From positions 1-20,983 of the forward strand of contig JANNED010000242.1 of NCBI GenBank assembly GCA_031388245.1: a stretch of DNA of 20,983 bases, in the 5' to 3' direction. The notes beneath the pieces are model-generated. The model ran no database searches, had not been told where the DNA came from, and saw nothing but the letters and a program-made list of their open reading frames with translations. Both the position numbers and the translations under genes were made by a program. The DNA is from JANMDU01 sp031388245 (GTDB taxonomy: Bacteria; Pseudomonadota; Gammaproteobacteria; Burkholderiales; Burkholderiaceae_C). Of this stretch, positions 15,512 through 20,983 are shown piece after piece. Positions within the stretch are counted from its first letter, which is position 1. Each line of letters opens with the position of its first letter.

Positions 15512-16513
15512 ATGAAAACCCGCACTGCTCTGAAAACTCTGCTTGCTGCCACCTTCGCGACAAGTGCTCTGCTGCCTTGCGCAAATGCGCAATCTGCAAA
15601 CGCCCCATCTTCATACCCCAACAAACCCATCCGTTTGGTGATCGGCTTCCCCGCAGGCGGCCCGCTGGATCAACATGCTCGCTTGCTGACCGACAAATTG
15701 CAAAGCGTGCTGGGCCAACCCATCATCGTAGATTACAAAGCCGGCGCAGGCGGCATTGTGGGCGCGCAGGATGTGCAGAAATCTGCCCCCGATGGCTACA
15801 GCATCATGCTGGCCAATACCGGCGTGATGGTGATCAACCCTGCCCTGTATTCCAAGCTGCCGTATCAAACCACACAAGATTTTGTGCCGATTGCACGCAC
15901 GGCGATGCAGCCGCTGGCACTGCTCATCAATCCCAACGTGAAAGCCAACACGCTGCAAGAGTTTGTAAGCTATGCCAAGAGCAATCCGGGCAAGGTCAAC
16001 TACGGCTCGGCTGGCAATGGCGGCATCAGCCATTTGGTGCCCGAAATGTTCAAAGCGCAAACGGGGCTCTTTATGGTGCGTATCCCGTATCGCGGCAGTG
16101 CGCCCGCGTTTCAAGATTTGATGGGCGGCCAAGTGCAGTTCATGGCCGAGAGCATTCCGCAAGCGGCGCAGTATCACAAGCAAGGCAAAGTTCGTGCGCT
16201 GGCCGTGACCAGCCGCGAGCGCAACCCGGCGCTGCCCGATGTGCCGACCGTGATGGAGACGAAGATGGCACGTGATTTTGAAGTGGTGGGCTTTTATGGC
16301 TTCCTTGCGCCCGCTGGCACACCCAAACCCATTGTGGACAAGCTCTCCGATGCGTTCAAGCAAGTGCTGGCGATGCCCGATGTGCGCAACCGCATGGTGA
16401 GCCAGGGCGCAGACCCCGCTTTTCTCGGCGCGGATGATTTTGCCAAATTCATCCAATCGGAATTGCCCAAATGGGCGACGGCGGTGCAGAAATCTGGCGC
16501 GAAATTGGATTAA
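15512..16513 (+). CDS. Bug/TctC-family tripartite tricarboxylate-type solute-binding protein
   Basis: A periplasmic binding protein of 333 residues. The signal peptide is MKTRTALKTLLAATFATSAL followed by LPCANA, with probable cleavage after Ala26. The mature part opens YPNKPIRLVIGFPAGGPLDQHAR, the family's typical first strand and ligand loop, then VDYKAGAGGIVGAQ, GKVNYGSAGNGG and VPYRG-like IPYRG. These proteins bind organic acids and feed TctAB membrane proteins, but Burkholderiales carry very many orphan copies, and no tctA or tctB is present here. It is divergent from the acyl-CoA ligase, which hints at a shared substrate. ATG 15512 is the only start compatible with the signal peptide. 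Confidence 0.93.
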   Translation: MKTRTALKTLLAATFATSALLPCANAQSANAPSSYPNKPIRLVIGFPAGGPLDQHARLLTDKLQSVLGQPIIVDYKAGAGGIVGAQDVQKSAPDGYSIMLANTGVMVINPALYSKLPYQTTQDFVPIARTAMQPLALLINPNVKANTLQEFVSYAKSNPGKVNYGSAGNGGISHLVPEMFKAQTGLFMVRIPYRGSAPAFQDLMGGQVQFMAESIPQAAQYHKQGKVRALAVTSRERNPALPDVPTVMETKMARDFEVVGFYGFLAPAGTPKPIVDKLSDAFKQVLAMPDVRNRMVSQGADPAFLGADDFAKFIQSELPKWATAVQKSGAKLD

Positions 16514-16525
16514 CACCCCAAACGC

Positions 16526-16548
16526 CTAGGGAATGCACTAGGGATGCA
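16526..16548 (+). repeat. Short tandem repeat upstream of the sigma-54 promoter
   Basis: CTAGGGAATGCA (16526-16537) is followed head to tail by CTAGGGATGCA (16538-16548), one base shorter. TGCACTAGGGATGCA inside it is partly palindromic. It ends about 45 bases before the predicted transcription start. It may be an activator site, but it does not match the NtrC consensus spacing. Confidence 0.4.
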
Positions 16549-16566
16549 GGCGTGGAGCGGCGATGT

Positions 16567-16582
16567 TGGCATACAGATTGCT
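16567..16582 (+). promoter_or_regulatory. Sigma-54 promoter candidate of the amino acid ABC operon
   Basis: TGGCATACAGATTGCT matches the -24/-12 consensus TGGCAYR-N4-TTGCW, with GG (16568-16569) and GC (16580-16581) exactly 12 bases apart. Transcription would start near 16593. AGGAG (16603-16607) and the binding-protein ATG (16615) follow at proper distances. Sigma-54 control suits nitrogen-regulated amino acid uptake. Confidence 0.6.
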
Positions 16583-16614
16583 TATAAACTGTATACACTT
16601 TTTAGGAGTCAAGT

Positions 16615-17418
16615 ATGCTTTCTCGTCGTATCCGCTTAAAAATCTTCACCTGCGCCGCTCTGATGAGCGCAGGTTTGCTCTCAACAGCCGCCAGCTTTGC
16701 CCAAACCGCGCTCGATGACGTGATAAAAGCCAAGAAGATCACCATTGCCATCCCCACTGATTTTCCACCTTACGGCTTTGTGAGCACCGATTTGAAGCCT
16801 CAAGGCCTCGATATTGACATGGCCAACTACATCGCACAAAAAATGGGCGTGGGCATTGAATTGGTGCCTGTGACCAGCGCCAACCGCATTGCCTACCTGC
16901 AAACCAAAAAAGCCGATTTGGTGATCTCTACCTTGGGCAAAAATCCAGACCGCGAAAAAGTGATTGATTTCACCGCGGCTTATTCGCCTTTCTTTCAAGC
17001 CGTGTTTGCCGCCAAAGGCACGAATGTGAAAAGCTTTGCAGATCTCGCGGGTAAATCCGTGTCTGTGACGCGCGGCGCGATTGAAGATCAAGAGCTGACA
17101 AAGCTCGCCCCTGCTGGCGCCGACATCAAGCGCTTTGAAGACAACAACGCCACAGTGTCCGCCTTCGTTGCTGGCCAAGTGCAAGCGATTGCTACCGGCG
17201 CATCTGTGGCGGGCAACATGATGGGCAAAAACCCACAGCTCAATACCGAGTACAAACTCTTGCTCAAAGACAGCCCCAACTTTATCGGCGTGGGCAAAGG
17301 CGAAGACAAGCTGCGCCTCAAAGTCAACGAGATCATTGCCGAGGCCAAGAAGAATGGCGACATCGACAAGATGGCAATTAAATGGCTGGGGCGCCCAGCC
17401 GGAGAACTTCCTAATTAA
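16615..17418 (+). CDS. Polar amino acid ABC transporter, periplasmic binding protein
   Basis: A binding protein of 267 residues in the bacterial extracellular solute-binding family 3. The signal peptide (MLSRRIRLK, hydrophobic 10-24) is probably cleaved after Ala29. The mature protein shows IPTDFPPYGFV, GLDIDMANYIAQKMG, LQTKKADLVISTLGKNPDREKVIDFTA-type elements and the binding loop VTRGAIEDQEL. These are typical of glutamate/aspartate, glutamine or basic amino acid binders; the exact ligand is unresolved. It delivers substrate to the permeases and ATPase encoded downstream. AGGAG lies 7 bases before the ATG, and a sigma-54 promoter candidate lies about 45 bases upstream. It is separated from the permease genes by a strong hairpin. 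Confidence 0.93.
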   Translation: MLSRRIRLKIFTCAALMSAGLLSTAASFAQTALDDVIKAKKITIAIPTDFPPYGFVSTDLKPQGLDIDMANYIAQKMGVGIELVPVTSANRIAYLQTKKADLVISTLGKNPDREKVIDFTAAYSPFFQAVFAAKGTNVKSFADLAGKSVSVTRGAIEDQELTKLAPAGADIKRFEDNNATVSAFVAGQVQAIATGASVAGNMMGKNPQLNTEYKLLLKDSPNFIGVGKGEDKLRLKVNEIIAEAKKNGDIDKMAIKWLGRPAGELPN

Positions 17419-17446
17419 TTCTCGTTAAACAGCACGCACAGAGTGA

Positions 17447-17536
17447 AGAACACGGAAAGCACAGAAGTACACGGAAGCCACGGAAGTTTTCTGTGGCTTC
17501 CGTGCAAATTTTCGTGACTTCCGTGTTCTCTTTTTT
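17447..17536 (+). terminator. Nested hairpin with T run between binding protein and permease genes
   Basis: Outer arms AGAACACGGAA (17447-17457) and TTCCGTGTTCT (17519-17529) pair perfectly over 11 bases. Inner arms CACGGAAGCCAC (17470-17481) and GTGGCTTCCGTG (17493-17504) pair perfectly over 12. Six T follow at 17531-17536. In binding-protein operons such structures stop part of the transcripts and stabilise the upstream message, giving more binding protein than permease. The CACGGAAG-type units also resemble widespread dispersed repeats. Confidence 0.6.
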
Positions 17537-17544
17537 CTAACATC

Positions 17545-18198
17545 ATGATCGAATTTGATTTCCTTGCTGTGCTGCAGCAGTGGCCGATTTTGCTCAAGGG
17601 CATTGTTTGGACGCTGGGGTTGACTGCCATCTCGACGGTGCTTGGCGTGGCTTTGGGCATCACTTGCGCTTGGGCACGGGTGTATGGCGCGGCATGGATG
17701 CAAATAGCAGCGGGTACGTATGTGGAGCTGATTCGCAACACGCCGTTTATCGTGCAGCTCTTTTTTGTCTTTTTAGGGCTCCCAGCGATGGGCGTGAAGC
17801 TCACGCCTGAGACGGCCTCCATCATTGCAATGGTGATCAATTTAGGCGCTTATGCCACCGAGATCATTCGCTCAGGCATCGAAGCCACGCCGAAAGGGCA
17901 GATTGAGGCGGCGCAGAGCCTGGCGCTCAATCCAGCGCAAATTTTCATTCGCGTGGTGTTGCCGCCTGCCTTGCGAAAAGTCTGGCCGGCCTTGGTAAGC
18001 CAAATCATCATTGTGATGCTGGGCTCAGCGGTGTGCGGGCAAATCTCCACCGAAGAATTGAGCTACGCCGCCAATCTGATCCAAAGCCGCAATTTCCGCG
18101 CGTTTGAAGCCTTTCTCATTGCGACCGCGATTTATCTGGCTTTGTCGATGGCGTTGCGCAAGCTGCTCCAATGGCTGGGCACTCGGTTTATTTTTTAG
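17545..18198 (+). CDS. Polar amino acid ABC transporter permease 1 (HisMQ type)
   Basis: An inner-membrane permease of 217 residues with about five hydrophobic helices (about 18-42, 52-78, 85-105, 150-170, 188-208). The coupling motif is EAAQSLALNPAQIFIRVVLP (about 132-151), through which the ATPase drives transport. VELIRNTPFIVQLFF matches the usual RGTPxxxQ segment of PAAT permeases, with Asn for Gly. It should pair with permease 2 as a heterodimer. No Shine-Dalgarno precedes ATG 17545; the T run of the hairpin ends 8 bases before it. Translation may therefore be weak, in line with low permease demand. Confidence 0.93.
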   Translation: MIEFDFLAVLQQWPILLKGIVWTLGLTAISTVLGVALGITCAWARVYGAAWMQIAAGTYVELIRNTPFIVQLFFVFLGLPAMGVKLTPETASIIAMVINLGAYATEIIRSGIEATPKGQIEAAQSLALNPAQIFIRVVLPPALRKVWPALVSQIIIVMLGSAVCGQISTEELSYAANLIQSRNFRAFEAFLIATAIYLALSMALRKLLQWLGTRFIF

Positions 18199-18206
18199 GG
18201 AATCCC

Positions 18207-18824
18207 ATGGTCGAATTCAGTTTGTGGGATATCAATCGTAATTTGCTGCTGGCAGCAAGGTGGACGGTGTTGCTCTCCATCATGGCTTTTGTGGGCGGCG
18301 GCTTGGTCGGCCTCGGGCTGTTGATTGCGCGGCTCTCGCCGGGTGTCTGGGTCAAGCGTTTTGTGAATGGCTATGTGCAGCTGTTTCAAGGCACGCCCTT
18401 GCTGATGCAATTGTTTCTTGCCTACTTTGGCATCGCGCTGTTCGGCATCAAAACCAGTGCGTGGACGGCCGCTGCCGTTGCGCTGACTTTTTATACCAGC
18501 GCCTTTTTGGTAGAAATTTGGCGCGGCTGTGTGGATGCGATTCCCAAAGGCCAATGGGAGGCTTGCGATTCGCTCGCACTTTCGTTTACCGAGAAGCTAC
18601 GCCATGTGATCTTGCCGCAAGCGCTGCGCATTGCGATTGCGCCGACCGTGGGCTTTCTCGTACAAGTGATCAAAGGCACAGCGCTGGCCAGCGTGATCGG
18701 TTTTGTGGAGCTCACCAAAGCTGGCACGATGATCACGAATGCCACATTCAAGCCCTTCGTGGTTTACAGCTGCGTGGCGCTGTTTTATTTTTCGCTGTGC
18801 TTCCCAATCAGCTCCTACGCCTAG
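18207..18824 (+). CDS. Polar amino acid ABC transporter permease 2, tail probably cut by a stop codon
   Basis: An inner-membrane permease of 205 residues, partner of permease 1. It has hydrophobic helices from about residue 12, RLSPGVWVKRFVNGYVQLFQ then GTPLLMQLF, and the coupling motif EACDSLALSFTEKLRHVILP. ATG 18207 with AGGG upstream is the start; it lies 8 bases after the permease 1 stop. The frame ends at TAG 18822 right after CFPISSYA. Without that stop it would continue RFERMLRPS to TAA at 18852, which reads like the ordinary basic tail of this family. So a CAG or similar codon may have become TAG and removed about ten residues. All membrane parts remain, and the protein may still work. 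Confidence 0.9.
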   Translation: MVEFSLWDINRNLLLAARWTVLLSIMAFVGGGLVGLGLLIARLSPGVWVKRFVNGYVQLFQGTPLLMQLFLAYFGIALFGIKTSAWTAAAVALTFYTSAFLVEIWRGCVDAIPKGQWEACDSLALSFTEKLRHVILPQALRIAIAPTVGFLVQVIKGTALASVIGFVELTKAGTMITNATFKPFVVYSCVALFYFSLCFPISSYA

Positions 18825-18866
18825 CGTTTTGAGCGCATGCTGCGCCCTTCTTAATGAGTCCTCACC

Positions 18867-19610
18867 TTGAACACCACTCCGATCATTGTAATTTCTGGCC
18901 TTCGCAAATCATTCGGTACGAATGAAGTGCTCAAAGGCATTGATTTGTCTGTCGCGTCTGGCGAGGTGATTGCCATCATCGGCAAAAGCGGCTCGGGCAA
19001 AAGCACATTGCTACGCTGCATCAATGGCTTGGAAGTCTTTCAAAGCGGCAGCCTCACGGTGCAAGGGCAGCCGCTGCTGCACGACAAGCCAGAAGCGATG
19101 CGGGCGCTGCGCCAAAAAGTCGGCATGATTTTTCAGAGCTTCAATTTGTTTCCGCATTTGAGTGTGGGCAAAAACATCATGCTTGCGCCCTCGCTGGTGC
19201 AAAAACGTGAAGCAGAGGTCGGCGTGGCTACAGCCCGCAAGCTGCTCGATCGCGTGGGCTTGGCAGAAAAATTTGATGCCATGCCTGATCAACTCTCCGG
19301 CGGCCAGCAGCAGCGCGTGGCGATTGCGCGCGCTTTGGCGATGGAGCCTGCTGTGTTGCTCTGCGACGAAATCACCTCTGCGCTTGACCCCGAATTGGTC
19401 GGCGAAGTGCTCAAAGTGGTGGAAGGCTTGGCCACTGAGGGCATGACGCTGCTCATGGTGACGCATGAGATGAGCTTCGCCCGCAAGGTGAGCAACCGCG
19501 TGATCTTCATGCATCAAGGCCGCGTGCATGAAATGGGGCCGCCGGCGCAGCTTTTTGGCAGCCCACAAACGCCAGAGCTCAAACAGTTTCTATCGTCACT
19601 TACCGATTAA
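18867..19610 (+). CDS. Polar amino acid ABC transporter ATP-binding protein
   Basis: The cytoplasmic ATPase that powers the transporter encoded upstream, 247 residues. Walker A is GKSGSGKST (39-47), the Q loop Gln90 is in MIFQSFNLFPHLSV, the signature is LSGGQQQR (143-150), Walker B is VLLCDE with Asp167-Glu168, the D loop is SALDPE and the switch His200 is in VTHEMSFA. These are exactly the features of the GlnQ/HisP/GltL class. The start must be TTG 18867, since an in-frame TAA lies at 18852 and no ATG follows for some 75 codons. Its ribosome-binding site is poor. An ATG at 18854 is in another frame. Confidence 0.95.
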   Translation: MNTTPIIVISGLRKSFGTNEVLKGIDLSVASGEVIAIIGKSGSGKSTLLRCINGLEVFQSGSLTVQGQPLLHDKPEAMRALRQKVGMIFQSFNLFPHLSVGKNIMLAPSLVQKREAEVGVATARKLLDRVGLAEKFDAMPDQLSGGQQQRVAIARALAMEPAVLLCDEITSALDPELVGEVLKVVEGLATEGMTLLMVTHEMSFARKVSNRVIFMHQGRVHEMGPPAQLFGSPQTPELKQFLSSLTD

Positions 19611-19640
19611 GCTGTCATGCAGCTGTATTAAGCGCAATGC

Positions 19641-20687
19641 ATGATGATTCATATGCATTTGCCTTACTCCTCTTTTAATAGCGCTTCACGCAGTAAATAC
19701 GCCGGCTATCTGCTGTTTTTGCTTATAAATTGCCTCATAATTTGGGGCATGAGCACAGCAACCGCACAAACCAGACTTTTCGATCTCCAAGGCCATCGCG
19801 GCGCACGTGGGCTCTTGCCTGAGAACACCCTGCCCGCTTTCGAGAAAGCCATTGAGCTTGGCGTAACCACACTTGAGCTCGATGTCGGCGTGAGCAAAGA
19901 TGGCACGATTGTGATCAGCCATGATCGCGCCTTGAATCCCGACATCACACGCGATGCCAGCGGCGCTTATTTGACTGGGCCCCTTCTGGTCAACCGCCTC
20001 ACGATGGCCGAGCTCAAAACCTACGATGTGGGCCGCATTAACCCCGAGAGCGCGTATGCCAAGCGCTTCCCCGATCAGCTGGCGATTGACGGCACGCGCA
20101 TGCCCGCGCTCTCAACGCTCTTCAAGCGAGTCGATGCATTGGGCAACAAAAAAATCCGCTTCAACATCGAAACCAAAATCTCCCCCGAGAAGCCTAACGA
20201 TACCTTGAGCGCAGCCAAATTCGCTCGCAAACTGCTCGATCTGGTGCGCGTCCATGGCACGGCCAGCCGCGTCACGATTCAGAGCTTTGATTGGCGCACC
20301 TTGCAACACATTCAGGCGCTGCAAAAAGGCCACACCAAGCGCGTGCTGACTTCATGCCTGACTGCACAGCAGGCTTGGACCAACAACATCACGCCCAAGT
20401 CAGAAAAAGGCCCGTTCTGGACAGGCTCGGTCAAGGCCGCAGACCACCCGGATGTGCCCAGCATGGTCAAAGCCGCAGGCTGCGAAATCTGGTCGCCCTA
20501 CTTTGCCGACATCACACCCGCTTTGGTGAAGAAAGCACATGCGCTCGGGCTGAAAGTCATTCCATGGACGACCAATTCCGAAGCCGAGATGAGTGCCGTC
20601 ATCGAAGCTGGCGCTGATGGCCTGATCACAGACTACCCAGATCGCGCTTTGCCATTGCTCCAGCGCTTAGGTAAAAGCATTCGATAA
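19641..20687 (+). CDS. Secreted glycerophosphodiester phosphodiesterase (GlpQ/UgpQ family)
   Basis: Hydrolyses glycerophosphodiesters, such as deacylated phospholipids, to glycerol 3-phosphate and an alcohol. The 348-residue protein has the GDPD TIM-barrel motifs HRGARGLLPENT (catalytic His52, Arg53, Glu61), LELDVGVSKDG (Glu79, Asp81) and SHDRALN (catalytic His94). Near the end is GADGLITDYPD. An N-terminal hydrophobic stretch (23-36), probably cleaved after Ala42 in STATA-Q, sends it to the periplasm. The basic n-region YSSFNSASRSKYAGY is encoded by repeat copy C, so the repeat supplied part of the export signal. The true start may be ATG 19641, 19644 or 19653; none has a clear ribosome-binding site. 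It is separated from the ABC operon by only 30 bases and may be co-transcribed with it. Confidence 0.9.
   Translation: MMIHMHLPYSSFNSASRSKYAGYLLFLLINCLIIWGMSTATAQTRLFDLQGHRGARGLLPENTLPAFEKAIELGVTTLELDVGVSKDGTIVISHDRALNPDITRDASGAYLTGPLLVNRLTMAELKTYDVGRINPESAYAKRFPDQLAIDGTRMPALSTLFKRVDALGNKKIRFNIETKISPEKPNDTLSAAKFARKLLDLVRVHGTASRVTIQSFDWRTLQHIQALQKGHTKRVLTSCLTAQQAWTNNITPKSEKGPFWTGSVKAADHPDVPSMVKAAGCEIWSPYFADITPALVKKAHALGLKVIPWTTNSEAEMSAVIEAGADGLITDYPDRALPLLQRLGKSIR
19665..19707 (+). repeat. Dispersed 43-base repeat, copy C, inside the GDPD signal peptide region
   Basis: Runs from TACTCCTCTTTTAATAGC to AGTAAATACGCCGGCT. Starts are shared with copy D (TACTCCT) and the CGCCGGC end with the family. 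It is read as YSSFNSASRSKYAG in frame, with position 1 of the repeat as codon position 1. Confidence 0.65.
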
Positions 20688-20695
20688 GCAAAAAG

Positions 20696-20983
20696 CTATA
20701 AAGCTTGATGCCGCTTGCTGGCTTTACCCAACGTGACATTTGCGACATGTACATCCGCCTGCGCATGCAGCGCTTCGATGATGTGGCAATGCTCATCTTG
20801 CCCATCACAGCGGCTGCGCAGATTAATCAGGTTTTTTTCTAGCGCTTTGAGTTCTTTCAATCGCTCTCGAACATGCCCGATGTTTGCATCCAACGTATCG
20901 CGGGCCGTTTGGCAATCGCGCTTTTTGCGCAAATCCAAGCCAAGCAAAGTGCGCACCTCGGCCAGCGTCATGTCTAGGCTGCG
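20696..20983 (-). CDS. MerR-family metal-responsive regulator, C-terminal part (CadR/PbrR-like)
   Basis: The gene enters from the right edge; the last 95 residues are visible and the DNA-binding N-terminus is outside. RSLDMTLAEVRTLLGL is the standard MerR segment, followed by the metal-site Cys in RDCQTARD and the long dimerisation helix (about 25-60). The distal metal-binding loop RCDGQDEHCH has two cysteines six residues apart, the spacing of Cd(II)/Pb(II)-sensing CadR/PbrR proteins and close to ZntR. The tail is His-containing. Such regulators usually activate a divergent metal-efflux ATPase gene, which would lie beyond the window. It is convergent with the GDPD gene, with 8 bases between stops. 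Confidence 0.88.
   Translation of the reverse strand, partial: RSLDMTLAEVRTLLGLDLRKKRDCQTARDTLDANIGHVRERLKELKALEKNLINLRSRCDGQDEHCHIIEALHAQADVHVANVTLGKASKRHQAL

Noticed and set aside
16534..16548. TGCACTAGGGATGCA as an NtrC binding site
   Set aside because: The half-sites are two bases closer than in the NtrC consensus and it is too near the promoter; kept only as part of the tandem repeat.
1..20983. CRISPR arrays, tRNA or rRNA genes, insertion sequences, prophage genes
   Set aside because: I saw no regularly spaced repeats, no tRNA-like cloverleaf, no rRNA sequence and no transposase or phage protein in any frame.

Overview
The window looks like chromosome of a betaproteobacterium of the order Burkholderiales, most likely a member of the Comamonadaceae. 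The reasons are the gene set (argB beside a two-component pair and slmA; priA next to hemE; a Bug/TctC-type binding protein; a SlmA and a PdeM of betaproteobacterial type), the moderate-to-high GC with codon use to match, and many short AATAGC-containing palindromic repeats. The family placement rests on recognised proteins and memory of gene order, not on a search.

Layout. 1-591: start of a leftward gene (first 10 codons only) facing a rightward Lrp/AsnC regulator, with a strong palindrome just before the regulator. 756-4625: argB, an OmpR-type response regulator, a TctE-type sensor kinase and slmA, all rightward. 4677-5345: the calcineurin-like phosphoesterase pdeM. 5465-11326, leftward in transcription order: a c4-like diheme cytochrome, a triheme membrane-anchored cytochrome c, hemE, a 355-base noncoding gap with two DnaA boxes, and priA. 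11638-13670: a two-gene type II restriction-modification module (C5-cytosine methyltransferase and a PD-(D/E)XK nuclease), preceded by about 310 bases without a convincing gene. 13725-15443: a leftward acyl-CoA ligase, divergent from a TctC-type solute-binding protein (15512-16513). 16615-19610: a complete polar amino acid ABC transporter (binding protein, two permeases, ATPase) behind a good sigma-54 promoter candidate. 19641-20687: a secreted glycerophosphodiester phosphodiesterase. 20696 to the right edge: the C-terminal part of a MerR-type metal-responsive regulator.

How the genes work together. The cytochromes, hemE and priA are co-directional, and the two cytochromes are translationally coupled, but no dehydrogenase partner for them is in view. 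The ABC operon is self-contained; a large hairpin lies between the binding protein and the permeases, the usual place for raising binding-protein output over permease output. The restriction-modification pair has its own promoter and reads by eye as AT-richer than its surroundings, which suggests later arrival.

Most unusual signal: a dispersed repeat with a 43-base core, seen six times plus one diverged copy. It lies both between genes and inside three coding sequences without breaking them. Copies inside genes use all three reading frames, and every copy points the same way as local transcription. Other points worth a look are the structured priA-hemE gap, a stop codon that seems to cut the tail off the second permease, the sigma-54 site with a tandem repeat just upstream, and two large AACACGG/AACGCAG-type hairpins.
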